64,000 nucleotides of DNA from Actinomadura harenae (GTDB lineage Bacteria > Actinomycetota > Actinomycetes > Streptosporangiales > Streptosporangiaceae): positions 86,554 through 150,553 of the forward strand of contig NZ_RFFG01000009.1 in assembly GCF_003696215.1 (NCBI RefSeq), read 5' to 3'. Shown here one piece after another: positions 19,661-28,151 of this stretch; the first letter of the stretch is position 1; the number at the start of each line of letters is the position of its first letter. The notes beneath the pieces were generated by a model, which had not been told where the DNA came from, made no database searches, and saw nothing but the letters and a program-made list of their open reading frames with translations. A program made the position numbers and the translations under genes.

Positions 19661-22225
19661 TCACCCGGCGCCGAAGCAGGTCAGGCCGAGGAGCCCGGGC
19701 GAGCGCGGCAGCCCCGCCAGGGCCCTGGCAGGGCTCACTCCGGACGCCAGGCGGGCGTGCAGAGCGGCCATGAACGGCGGGGACGCGGCGTCGCGCACCG
19801 GCGCGGCGCTGGCCACGACCGTGCGGGTGCCGAGCGCCAGCAGGACGCCGACCATGCCGATCACCGCGTCGCCCGCTCCGGCGCGTCCGACGTCGCACGC
19901 GGAGAGGACGACCGTGCCGGGCGGCGCGGACAGGTCTTCCAGGTCGTGCACGGTGAGCGGGCCGTCCGCCAGGAGGAGCCGCGAGAACATGGGGTTGTCG
20001 GCCCGGAACTCACCGTGGACGGCCATGTGCACGAGTCCTGCCCCGTCCATGGCCCGCTGCACGGATTCGGCCCGCGCGCCGGGTCCTTCCAACGCGAGGG
20101 CCTTCGGGTGGATGCGGCGCAGCATGCGCGTCTCACGTCCTGCGTGATCGAGGCCGGGCCCCGCGACGAGAACCACGCGGGAGTCGTCGTTCTCGGGGAT
20201 CGTGCGCGCGCGTAGCCAGGCCGTCGCGGACGGAACCACCGTGCAGGAGCGTCCGCGCAGGGACGGAAGGATGTGCCAGGGCAGGGCGTGAAGGTTTCCC
20301 GTTGGCGCGACGACCAGTTCGGGTGCGTCGACCTCGAGCGGTGCGATGAGCTGCTCGTCGAGCTTCCGCGCGGCCTTGGTGAGCAGATGGAGAGCGTCCG
20401 GGTTCCGCTCGTCGTCGATCAGGTCTCGTAGGGCCGCGTGGACGAACTCGACCTCGCGAGCCACCTGCGTGTAAGAGCCAAGCTCATGCCTCTGCGGACG
20501 GCCGTTGAGAAGGGTCACCGCCCACAACGCATCGTCAATGCAGACGAACTGAAGCAGCCCACGCTGGCCAAGGGCGCTCCCCAACTCGTGGATGCCGACG
20601 GGGCCGGTGGCCGTGCTTCGTATGGACGGCGAGAGGCTGTGTGTGCCCGCGCGTATGGACGACTCCAACTCGGCCATCCGCTCGGTCAGGGTCTGTGCCG
20701 GCTCCCCACGGGAGGTCGCGTGCGCACGAGCGCCGCTGAGCATCCGAAGCTCAGCAAGGGCAGCGGCCCGCCGCTGATCCCTAGGAGGACGCACCGCGAC
20801 AGGACGGCGGGCCAACGCGCGGCGGCGTTCGTCGGCCTGCAGTAGTTCCCGGGCCGAGCGTGACAGCCGCAGAGCCAAAGCGGTGAGATCGTCCCCGACG
20901 CGCACGGCCCGAGCCCGCAGATCATGCGCGGCGAACACATCGGCATGATCGGCCAGGACGGAGAGGCCCGACCATACGGCGGCCAGCGCGCCCCTGAGAT
21001 CGCCGCGCGACTGCCGTTCCAGGGCCGTCGCATGCCAGGCGACAACGCGGAGCGCGGCCGGGCCATGCGCGCGCGTACGAGCCAAGGGCGCCAACAGGTG
21101 GGCGGCGGGGCGTCCTAACTGAAGCGCGAGGCGAGCGCCAATGATCCGCGCCTCAGCGGACGCCTCGGACCATCCGGAACGCGCCAGCCTGTCAGCGGTG
21201 GCGATGGCCGTGCTGAGCAGCACGGTCGACCGCTCGCCCGTCTCCCAACGCGCGCGCAGGAGCAGGTGCTCGGTGAGGGGTAGCCAGCCCATGCGGTCCT
21301 GATGTGTGAAGACATCGGCGGCCTCCCCAGCCCTGATGACGGCGGCCTGGAAGTTGTGGCATGCCAGCTCCGCGTGCGCCAAGAGCAGCAGCCCGTCGGC
21401 AAGGTCACACCTGTAGCCGCGTGCCTTGGTCTCGTTCACCACTGCCTGGAGCAGCTTGCGGGCTTCACAGGGGAGCCCGGCCTGGATCAGCGTCTCAGCA
21501 CGGTCGAACCTGCATTGGGCGGCCCGCTCACCGGTCAGGCCCGGCTCAGCCTTCTCATACAGGCGCAGGGCTTTCGGGATGTCTCCACGCCGGGACGCCA
21601 CGAACGCCAGATTCGCGTGCGCCATCGCCGTCTGCTGCCCGAGCCGGTGCTTCTCGCTGGTCGCCTTGGCCTCCTCAAGGAGCCGCTCGGCCTCGTTCAT
21701 TTGGCCGCGCAGTGCCATGGCCAGGCCGAGGTTGGTGAGCATCCCGACCAAGGGAACGGGATCGGTGCCGCCGCGCAGCGCGGGGAGCGTGGACGCGGCG
21801 AGCGCGTCCGCATCGGTGATCCTCCCTGCGCGCGCGAGAGCACAGACCGTGTTGGCGGCCAGCCTGTGGGCGTCCGCCCCGTGGAGGACTCCATCGGCTT
21901 CTGCCGCCTCGACCAGTGCGCGCCTGGTGTCGCCGCGTGCCGCGAGCAACCCGACAAGATTCATCCGGACCTGCGCCACGGCGTACGCGGACGGCTCCGC
22001 AAGCGCCAAGGCCTGCTCAAGGCAGGCGATGCCCTCCTCCAGGTGGCCGAGCTCCTTGGCGGCAAGGCCGGCTGCCCTGAGGGCCACCACGAGCTCAGTT
22101 GTGTTTCCTGACGCCTTCGCCTGGGCGGCTCGCTCAGCCGCTTCCCGATAGGCCGTGGCCGGTTCGGTCGTCGCCAGTCGCAGCAAATCCTGTCCGAGGA
22201 CGTCATCGAAGAGGTCCTGAGGCAT
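19661..22225 (-). CDS. TPR-CHAT caspase-like protease
   Basis: 854 residues. About 450 N-terminal residues are helical tetratricopeptide-like repeats (for example HLEEGIACLEQALALAEP and GDIPKALRLYEKAEPGLTGE), a sensor/scaffold layout. The C-terminal CHAT domain belongs to the caspase-like clan: catalytic His about 737 in VHMAVHGEF and Cys about 777 in VVLSACDVG, with LAPPGN-like strands before them. Both catalytic residues are present. No signal peptide, so it acts in the cytosol. ATG 22225 follows GGAG. It is the last gene of a minus-strand unit: sigma factor, 147-aa protein, CHAT. Known TPR-CHAT proteins are activated by partners and cleave specific targets; the target here is unknown. Confidence 0.88.
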   Translation of the reverse strand: MPQDLFDDVLGQDLLRLATTEPATAYREAAERAAQAKASGNTTELVVALRAAGLAAKELGHLEEGIACLEQALALAEPSAYAVAQVRMNLVGLLAARGDTRRALVEAAEADGVLHGADAHRLAANTVCALARAGRITDADALAASTLPALRGGTDPVPLVGMLTNLGLAMALRGQMNEAERLLEEAKATSEKHRLGQQTAMAHANLAFVASRRGDIPKALRLYEKAEPGLTGERAAQCRFDRAETLIQAGLPCEARKLLQAVVNETKARGYRCDLADGLLLLAHAELACHNFQAAVIRAGEAADVFTHQDRMGWLPLTEHLLLRARWETGERSTVLLSTAIATADRLARSGWSEASAEARIIGARLALQLGRPAAHLLAPLARTRAHGPAALRVVAWHATALERQSRGDLRGALAAVWSGLSVLADHADVFAAHDLRARAVRVGDDLTALALRLSRSARELLQADERRRALARRPVAVRPPRDQRRAAALAELRMLSGARAHATSRGEPAQTLTERMAELESSIRAGTHSLSPSIRSTATGPVGIHELGSALGQRGLLQFVCIDDALWAVTLLNGRPQRHELGSYTQVAREVEFVHAALRDLIDDERNPDALHLLTKAARKLDEQLIAPLEVDAPELVVAPTGNLHALPWHILPSLRGRSCTVVPSATAWLRARTIPENDDSRVVLVAGPGLDHAGRETRMLRRIHPKALALEGPGARAESVQRAMDGAGLVHMAVHGEFRADNPMFSRLLLADGPLTVHDLEDLSAPPGTVVLSACDVGRAGAGDAVIGMVGVLLALGTRTVVASAAPVRDAASPPFMAALHARLASGVSPARALAGLPRSPGLLGLTCFGAG

Positions 22226-22266
22226 GCGGCTCCGTTTCGGGGCGTCGATATGGACTTGTTGTGGGG

Positions 22267-22710
22267 TCAGAGACGGATCCAGCTCGTGACCACACAGGAG
22301 GCGTCCGGCAGGTGGAAGACCAGGCTGACCAGCCCTTCCGGGACTGCGGTCAACGCGAAGCGCCCGGTCTCGTCCGCGCGCGCGGACTGCTCGGCCGAAT
22401 TGGGGTGGCGAAGCCGGACGTCCGCCACGGTCGCGGGAGCGAGCCGTCCGGTCAGGGCCAGGTCCTGTCCGGCGCCGGAGATCTCGACCTCGACCGTATG
22501 GCCCGGCGCGCTGAACCTGAGCAGCCGCATGCCGCTCGTACTGCGCGCCCCGGCCAGCTCGCGATTCTGCTCGTCCGTGAGTTCCGCCAGGTCCGCGTTC
22601 GGCTCACGCCAGCCGAGCGCGGACCGTCCGGCGGCCATCACGTCCTTCGGAACGGGATCGATCTGTTCGAAGGCGGCGCGCAGTTCGTCGAGGAACGGCT
22701 CTTCGTTCAT
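22267..22710 (-). CDS. 147-aa protein between sigma factor and CHAT protease
   Basis: Unrecognised soluble protein. Residues 1-55 are acidic and helical (EEPFLDELRAAFEQIDPVPKDVMAAGRSALGW). Residues 60-147 are beta-rich and end in a carboxypeptidase-regulatory-like pattern: VADVRLRHPNSAEQ, DETGRFALTAVPEGLVSLVFHLP. This suggests a helical arm plus a small beta-sandwich. Its ATG overlaps the sigma-factor stop by four bases, so both are made in similar amounts. CHAT follows 41 bases later. By position it could be an anti-sigma factor, an adaptor or the CHAT substrate. That is inference from context. Confidence 0.75.
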   Translation of the reverse strand: MNEEPFLDELRAAFEQIDPVPKDVMAAGRSALGWREPNADLAELTDEQNRELAGARSTSGMRLLRFSAPGHTVEVEISGAGQDLALTGRLAPATVADVRLRHPNSAEQSARADETGRFALTAVPEGLVSLVFHLPDASCVVTSWIRL

Positions 22711-23510
22711 GTCGCGAGCCTCCGGCGCAGTTGAGCGAGACAGCGAGTGCGAGCAGATCCGATGCTCCCGACCGGGATGTCCAGGGCCGCGGCCAACTCG
22801 CTGTAGCTGTGGGCGAGCGCGAGCATCCGCAGGAGGTTCTGACAACGGCGCGGCAACGTCCGCAGCGCTTCGCCGACCCGTCCGATCTGCTCGCGCGCGA
22901 GCGCGGTGTCCTCCGTCCCGGAAACGAACCGGTAAGCGCCTGACACGCCATTTCTCGTGATGGGACGGGGGACGTCGGTGAAGCACAACGGATCCGCCGG
23001 AGCCTCACGTCCACGCCGCCCTGCCAACAGCACCGCCTCGCGGCGCGCGGTGACGGCCAGCCATTGGGGAACGGCCTGCGGATCGCGGACGACGTCGATC
23101 CGCTCGACCAGCCTCAACCACGTCGTCTGGACGACGTCCCCGCAGTCGGCATCGTCGAGCCCGCACGAACGCGCGATCGCCCAGAGCAGCGGCGCATGCC
23201 GATCCACCAGCAGCCCCCAGGCCGCACTGTCACCGAGTCGCGCGCGCACGACCAGCTCACCCGATTCGACGTCCGCCACATCAGAGCCAGGCGAAACACG
23301 GGCACCGCCGCGCGGCACGTCCCCCGCTCCCTCCACACGCGGCCGCGCCACCGTCCCCGGCTCCTCCGTACGCGGCTGCGGCACGTGCCCCGCCTCCTCC
23401 GCGCGTGGGCGCGGCACCACTCCCTTCTCCGGCTCGCCTGCCATCACTCCAGGAAGAACCCGTCCTCTGCCCGTCCTTCCGGACGGCGCAGGACGTTCAT
23501 TCAGGGCCAC
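22707..23510 (-). CDS. ECF-like sigma-70 family factor with repeat-bearing N-terminus
   Basis: 267 residues from GTG 23510. Region 2 is visible as ELVVRARLGDSAAWGLLVDRHAPLLWAIARSCGLDDADCGDVVQTTWLRLVERI. Region 4 is GEALRTLPRRCQNLLRMLALAHSYSELAAALDIPVGSIGSARTRCLAQLRRRL, with a clear helix-turn-helix. No regions 1 or 3, as in ECF factors. Before region 2 there are about 80 extra residues with an 11-residue tandem repeat rich in Pro, Arg and Glu. GTG 23510 is preferred because GGAGGA lies six bases before it. The stop overlaps the 147-aa gene start. No classical transmembrane anti-sigma gene is adjacent. Confidence 0.85.
   Translation of the reverse strand: MALNERPAPSGRTGRGRVLPGVMAGEPEKGVVPRPRAEEAGHVPQPRTEEPGTVARPRVEGAGDVPRGGARVSPGSDVADVESGELVVRARLGDSAAWGLLVDRHAPLLWAIARSCGLDDADCGDVVQTTWLRLVERIDVVRDPQAVPQWLAVTARREAVLLAGRRGREAPADPLCFTDVPRPITRNGVSGAYRFVSGTEDTALAREQIGRVGEALRTLPRRCQNLLRMLALAHSYSELAAALDIPVGSIGSARTRCLAQLRRRLAT
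23311..23418 (-). repeat. 33-bp tandem repeat inside the sigma-factor gene
   Basis: About 3.3 imperfect copies of a 33-base unit encode PRPRAEEAGHV, PQPRTEEPGTV, ARPRVEGAGDV and a partial PR unit. The repeat is in frame and lies just before sigma region 2. Confidence 0.75.
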
Positions 23511-23614
23511 CCGCACTCCTCCAAGAGCCCTCGCTGAGCGCCGACATTAGGGCCGGGGGGCGGCACGCAGAGTGCACAAGGTGTCACGGTTACCGCATCG
23601 CCATCGCGCCGTGC

Positions 23615-24784
23615 TCAAGCCCTGATGATTACCCCGAGGTCCGGCCGGGTAGGGGACGCCGCCGGATCGAGGACGCGGTCGGCGGCCGCCACGGCGGGCA
23701 GGTCCTCGGCCGCCGCCATCGCCGCGATACGTCCCGCCACGGCGGGCGCCGCGAACGACGTCCCGCTCCATGTCGCATAGCCGTCGAACCGATCGGGGTC
23801 GATTCCGTTGACCCGCCCACGCGGCCCGTCGAACCGGACGAAGCAGCTCGCCACGTCCACGCCCGGCGTACTGGCGTCCACCCACCAGCCGTAGTTGGAG
23901 AACCAGGCCCGGTCCTCCGCGCGCGCGTCGAGCGCCGCCACACCGATCACCGACTTGAGCGCGGCGGGCCAGAACGGCCTGTCGCCCGCCGCGTTCCCCG
24001 CGCACGCGACGACGACCGTCTGCCTGCCCAGCATGGCCAGCGCCCGCGACAGCACCGGAGACGGCCGGTCGTCGAAGGTGTGGCAGCCGAGCGACAGGTT
24101 GACCACGTCCGCGCGGCCCCACTCCGACAGCCAGTACAGGGCGCGGATCACGTCCAGCTCGTCTCCGACGCCGTCGCCGCCGATGACCCGCCGGGCCCGG
24201 ACCCGGGCGGACGGCGCGTGCCGCAGGACGACCCCCGCGACGAACGTGCCATGGCCGGCCTGCGCGTCCAGCTCGAAGTCCAGATCGGCGTCCAGGACCT
24301 CCGCGACCTCGGCCCGCTGCTCGGCGAACCACTCCGTACCCTCGTACCAGGGATGCGGATCCAGGCCCGTGTCCAGGATCGCGACCGTCACCTCACGCCG
24401 AACCGCGGACGCCTCGGGCATCGGCACGGTCGCCGTCGCACGGGGCAGATCGGCCGGCCCGCTCCACCACAGGGGCTGCCCGTGAACGAGATGGTTGGGG
24501 GAGACGCTCAGCTTGCGATGCCGCCCGTCGCCGGAGAGCTGGGCGGCCAGTTCGCAGACGTCCACCTTCGCGGGCGCGCGTAGCCGCAGGCGCGTGACGC
24601 CATGCTCGTCCTGGCGGGAGTCGTACCAGCGCCGAACCAGATCCTCGGCCGCCGCCGCGTCCTCCCCGGCCACGAGCACCTGGTCCCGCCGCACCAGCGC
24701 GGGACGCCCCGCGACCGGCTCGACCACCACGGCGTCCCGATGGCGGGCGAGCAGCCGCTCCAGCCGGGCCTGCTGATCGAACAT
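23615..24784 (-). CDS. Cytosolic S8 (subtilisin-like) serine protease
   Basis: 389 residues. Catalytic triad D138 (VAILDTGLDPHP), H178 (AGHGTFVAGVV) and S343 (WSGTSFAAPAVAG), with the oxyanion Asn in ACAGN (264). The first 130 residues form an unrecognised domain, not a standard I9 propeptide. There is no signal peptide or C-terminal anchor, unlike the type VII-associated mycosins, so it should act in the cytosol. ATG 24784 follows GAGGG. It lies 104 bases upstream of the sigma-factor gene on the same strand and may share its promoter. It is the first gene of the protease/sigma group. Confidence 0.88.
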   Translation of the reverse strand: MFDQQARLERLLARHRDAVVVEPVAGRPALVRRDQVLVAGEDAAAAEDLVRRWYDSRQDEHGVTRLRLRAPAKVDVCELAAQLSGDGRHRKLSVSPNHLVHGQPLWWSGPADLPRATATVPMPEASAVRREVTVAILDTGLDPHPWYEGTEWFAEQRAEVAEVLDADLDFELDAQAGHGTFVAGVVLRHAPSARVRARRVIGGDGVGDELDVIRALYWLSEWGRADVVNLSLGCHTFDDRPSPVLSRALAMLGRQTVVVACAGNAAGDRPFWPAALKSVIGVAALDARAEDRAWFSNYGWWVDASTPGVDVASCFVRFDGPRGRVNGIDPDRFDGYATWSGTSFAAPAVAGRIAAMAAAEDLPAVAAADRVLDPAASPTRPDLGVIIRA

Positions 24785-25101
24785 CCACCCTCACTTCCGT
24801 CGACACGATCAATCCCCGCGCTCATCGTGCCCGATCGATAGCTCTGGGTAGTCATTGTTCAAGTTATCCACAAGCGCGCCCCGAGATGGCGAAGCCGGGG
24901 TCGCGAATGCCTTACTGGAGACATGAACGAGATGCCCCAGCCGCTCCACCAGCGCATTTCAGGCGATTCGGCCGCATGGTCGAGGTCCTCGGCTGCCCTC
25001 TGCCTCAGACCGCTCCGATGCCGCGAACGGTCCCCGTCCCCGCCGATCACCCCTCGCCCCGCTCAGGGCTCAGGCGTTGCATCCCCTCAAGGAGAGCCCT
25101 G
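24785..25101. other. Divergent control region between S8 protease and lnt
   Basis: 317 bases without a gene. The part 24800-24880 is much richer in A/T than its surroundings. It holds a candidate promoter for the protease (24835-24862) and TTATCCACA at 24864-24872, a perfect DnaA-box match two bases beyond the -35. An open frame running into lnt from 24886 has no coding character and no ribosome site. lnt itself has AAGGAG at 25089-25094. Confidence 0.5.
24835..24862 (-). promoter_or_regulatory. Candidate promoter of the S8 protease/sigma group
   Basis: On the minus strand TTGAAC (24862-24857), a 16-base spacer and TATCGA (24840-24835). Both hexamers are close to the main vegetative sigma consensus. 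Transcription would start near 24828, giving a leader of about 44 bases with GAGGG before the ATG. Confidence 0.45.
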
Positions 25102-26892
25102 ATGGGGTCGTCCGTCTGGCCCACCCGGGCGCTCGCCCTCGTCACCGGCGCCTTCCCCATCCTCGCCTTCCCCAGGGCCGACCTGGGGTGGCTGGCCTGG
25201 ACGGCCCTCGTCCCGGGCATGCTGCTCCTGGCGAGAACCGGTACGGCCCGTGAGGCCGCCATCCGAGGCTGGGCCTTCGGCGGGGGCTACCTCCTGGCCG
25301 CCCTCTACTGGACGCTGCCCTACATCGGCCCGGCCCTGCCCCTGATCGCTTTGGTCTTCGGCGCCCTGTGGGCCCCGTGGGGGATGGCGGTCCGGGCCCT
25401 CGTTCCGCGACACCCCGTGTACGCCCTCCTCGTCCTGCCCAGCGGATGGCTGACCATCGAGCTCGTCCGCTCCCGCCCGTCCCTCGGCGGCCCCTGGGCC
25501 GTCTACGGCGCCACCCAATGGCACCACCCGACCGAACTCGCCCTGGCCGCACTCGGAGGCATCTGGCTCATCTCGTTCGCCCTGGTGGCGGCCAACACGA
25601 CCCTGACCCTCGCCCTGACCACCCTCCTGAGCCCCGCCCCCCGCCCCACGCCCCGACCCGCTCCCGTCAACGGCACCCCGGTCGAACCGAACTCGGTCAC
25701 CCCCTCACACATCCACGTCCCACCGCCCTCCGCCACCGCGTCGAAGCACCCCAACGCGCCGCCTCAAGCCACGCACGCGGAAGAACCGGACCCCGTCGCC
25801 AACGCCGCAGCGAAAGAGGCCACCGCACCCGCAGACGGTGGGAACGGTGACGTCGCGGGCCGCAGAGCCGGCCCATGGTGGAGATCAGGCGGCGGTCGGC
25901 GAGGGTTCGTGGCCGGGATGGTCACGTTGGCCTTGGCGATCACCGGGATCGGGCCGCTGGTCTTCGCGATGCGCCGGGAACCCGGCGTGGCGCGGACGAT
26001 ACGGGTGAACCTCGTCCAGCCCGGAGTCGAGGAGGGCGCCGAGCTGCGGCTTGGCGCGGCGTTCCAGATGACCAGGGCCGCTCCGCCGGCCGACCTCACC
26101 GTGTGGGGCGAGAGCAGCGTCGGCGTGGACCTGGCCCGTGACCCACGGCTCGTCCGGCGGCTGCGAGAGCTCGCCGCCGCACGCGGTCCCCTCCTCGTCA
26201 ACGAGGACGCGACGGACGCGCGCGGGCGTGTCAGCAAATCCGCGATCCTCGTGGAACGTGACGGGATCCGAGGCCGGTACGTCAAGACACGGCTCGTGCC
26301 GTTCGGTGAGTACATCCCCTTCCGGCCCGTGCTCGGCTGGCTCAGCACCGTCAGCAAGGCCGCCGGGCAGGACCGTCTCAAGGGCACAGGGCCGATCCTC
26401 ATGACGGCGGGCGGCACGACCTTCGGGCCGCTGATCTGCTTCGAGTCCGCCTTCCCGGACCTCGCCCGCACGCTCACCCGCCGCGGCGCGGAGCTGATCG
26501 TCTACCAGTCGGCGACGTCCAGCTTCCAGGACACGTGGGCGCCCGCGCAGCACGCGTCGCTCGCCGCCGTCCGGGCCGCGGAGACCGGGAGGCCCACCGT
26601 CCAGGCGGCGCTGACGGGAGTGACGGCCGCGTTCGACGCGCGCGGGCGGCGGATCGCCTGGTTCGAGACCGACCGGTACGGCGCCGTCACCGTGACGCTG
26701 AAGCTCCCGCCGGTGACGAGCCGGACACCCTACGACCGCGTCGGCGACGTCGTCCCGCTCGTCTGTCTGGCCGTCACCGCGGGAGCGGTCGCCGCTGCGG
26801 TAGGGAAGCGTCGTGGGGAGGTGGGAGGGGGTGGCGTGACCAGACGACGGCGGCGCAAATCGCCATCCGCACCGGATCGGGGCCGCACTTGA
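25102..26892 (+). CDS. lnt: Apolipoprotein N-acyltransferase
   Basis: 596 residues. Several membrane helices at the N-terminus (about 6-200) are followed by an extracytoplasmic nitrilase domain and a last helix (VVPLVCLAVTAGAVAAA). The catalytic triad is visible as Glu in LTVWGESSVGVD, Lys in YVKTRLVPFGEYIPF and Cys in GPLICFESAFPDLA. Lnt adds the third acyl chain to lipoproteins. An unusual Pro/Thr/Ala-rich stretch of about 90 residues (roughly 175-265) lies between the helix bundle and the nitrilase domain. AAGGAG at seven bases fixes ATG 25102. No polyprenyl monophosphomannose synthase gene follows, unlike in many actinobacteria. Confidence 0.88.
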   Translation: MGSSVWPTRALALVTGAFPILAFPRADLGWLAWTALVPGMLLLARTGTAREAAIRGWAFGGGYLLAALYWTLPYIGPALPLIALVFGALWAPWGMAVRALVPRHPVYALLVLPSGWLTIELVRSRPSLGGPWAVYGATQWHHPTELALAALGGIWLISFALVAANTTLTLALTTLLSPAPRPTPRPAPVNGTPVEPNSVTPSHIHVPPPSATASKHPNAPPQATHAEEPDPVANAAAKEATAPADGGNGDVAGRRAGPWWRSGGGRRGFVAGMVTLALAITGIGPLVFAMRREPGVARTIRVNLVQPGVEEGAELRLGAAFQMTRAAPPADLTVWGESSVGVDLARDPRLVRRLRELAAARGPLLVNEDATDARGRVSKSAILVERDGIRGRYVKTRLVPFGEYIPFRPVLGWLSTVSKAAGQDRLKGTGPILMTAGGTTFGPLICFESAFPDLARTLTRRGAELIVYQSATSSFQDTWAPAQHASLAAVRAAETGRPTVQAALTGVTAAFDARGRRIAWFETDRYGAVTVTLKLPPVTSRTPYDRVGDVVPLVCLAVTAGAVAAAVGKRRGEVGGGGVTRRRRRKSPSAPDRGRT

Positions 26893-27137
26893 GGTTGGCT
26901 TGGAGAGGACCGTCGCCGGGTGATGACGGCGACGACGCTGTGGGACGGGAGTCGCGTTGGGTAGCTGTGAGGCGCACGAAAGTGACGGGATCACCGATGG
27001 TCAAGTGACTGACAAACAATGGTCGCGTGGTGGTGCGTCCAGGTGTCCATGATGCAGAATGAGGGACGCGGAATCCGTCTCAGGAGCGTACGAGGCCGTA
27101 GGGGAAGACGAGCCTCGGTACAGATCCAGGAGGTCCG

Positions 27138-27632
27138 GTGACCGCACGTGGCGTTTTCTACGTCCACTCCGCGCCACCTGCGCTGAGCCCGCACATCGAG
27201 TGGGCCGCCGCAGGTGTTGTCGGCGTACCCGTTTCACTCGAGTGGGCCGACCAGCCCGCCGCGCCGGGCACGCTCCGTGCCGAGCTCCATTGGGAGGGCA
27301 GGCCCGGCACCGCCGCAGGGATCACGTCCGCCCTGCGGAACTGGAAGCTGCTGCGCTTCGAGGTGACCGAAGACCCGACCCCGGGCTGCGACGGCGTGCG
27401 CTACAGCTTCACCCCGTCCCTCGGCGTCTTCACGGGCATCATCGGCGCCAACGGCGACATCATGGTCCCCGAGGACCGGCTGCGCACCGTCATGGCCAAC
27501 GCCGCCGTCGGCAAGACCACCCTCGAGCACGAACTCGACCGTCTCCTCGGCACCCCGTGGGACAACGAGCTCGAGCCCTTCCGCCGCGCCGGCGACGGAG
27601 CCCCCGTCCGATGGCTCCACGCCGCCGTCTGA
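27138..27632 (+). CDS. DUF3145 family protein
   Basis: 164 residues. It starts RGVFYVHSAPPALSPHIEWAAAGVVG, with WEGRPGTAAGITSALRNWKLLRFEVTEDP and MVPEDRLRTVMANAAV later, the usual DUF3145 layout and length. Function unknown. In actinobacteria these genes often sit near fatty acid synthase genes, as here. GTG 27138 follows AGGAGG. The 245-base gap before it, after lnt, contains no gene that I can see. Confidence 0.8.
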   Translation: MTARGVFYVHSAPPALSPHIEWAAAGVVGVPVSLEWADQPAAPGTLRAELHWEGRPGTAAGITSALRNWKLLRFEVTEDPTPGCDGVRYSFTPSLGVFTGIIGANGDIMVPEDRLRTVMANAAVGKTTLEHELDRLLGTPWDNELEPFRRAGDGAPVRWLHAAV

Positions 27633-28151
27633 CACGACCGGCCACAACCGAACCCGAGCACCCCGCCCCGCCCGCAAACGCCACCGCGTCCCGCGGCCAT
27701 CCCCTCATGCCCCGCTCCCCCATCAGCTCCCAAGCCCCGGTCCCAAGCCCGAGATCAAGGTCAAGGTCAAGGTCCGAGCTCAGCCGACTACTGCGGTGGC
27801 GGGCGACTCGAGCCGCTGTTCCGCCCGCGCGGCAGCCTTTCGAGCTTCGGCGGGTACGGCCGGCATCGTCGGGACGAACAGGTCAGACGCTGCCGAGCCG
27901 TCCGGAACCCGCAGTCGTTCATCTTCGGCGCCGCGCGGCCCTCTCACGGTGAGCGCCCCCGCCGGACCGACCAGGCGGCCGGGGAGGTCGTGGCGAGCCT
28001 TCTCTGATCTGTGGTCCTTGGCGGCGTGGTGAACGCGATGTGCGGCCGCGGGGGACACGCGGGTTGTTGTTCGCGGTGCTTCGGTGAGGTTGTCGGACGT
28101 GTTTGGGAGGGTTGCTGCGGAGGACTGGTCGCGGAAGGGCTGGAGGAGTCG
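27633..28151. other. Non-coding stretch between DUF3145 and VOC genes
   Basis: 519 bases with no convincing gene on either strand. At 27753-27775 there is a short run of AAGGTC units (AAGGTCAAGGTCAAGGTC). Minus-strand frames in 27780-27960 show some plausible residue use but no start with a ribosome site. GGAGGAG at 28142-28148 serves the VOC gene. Confidence 0.5.

Noticed and set aside
24886..25101. An N-terminal extension of Lnt.
   Set aside because: No ribosome site or membrane sequence in this part; AAGGAG directly precedes ATG 25102.
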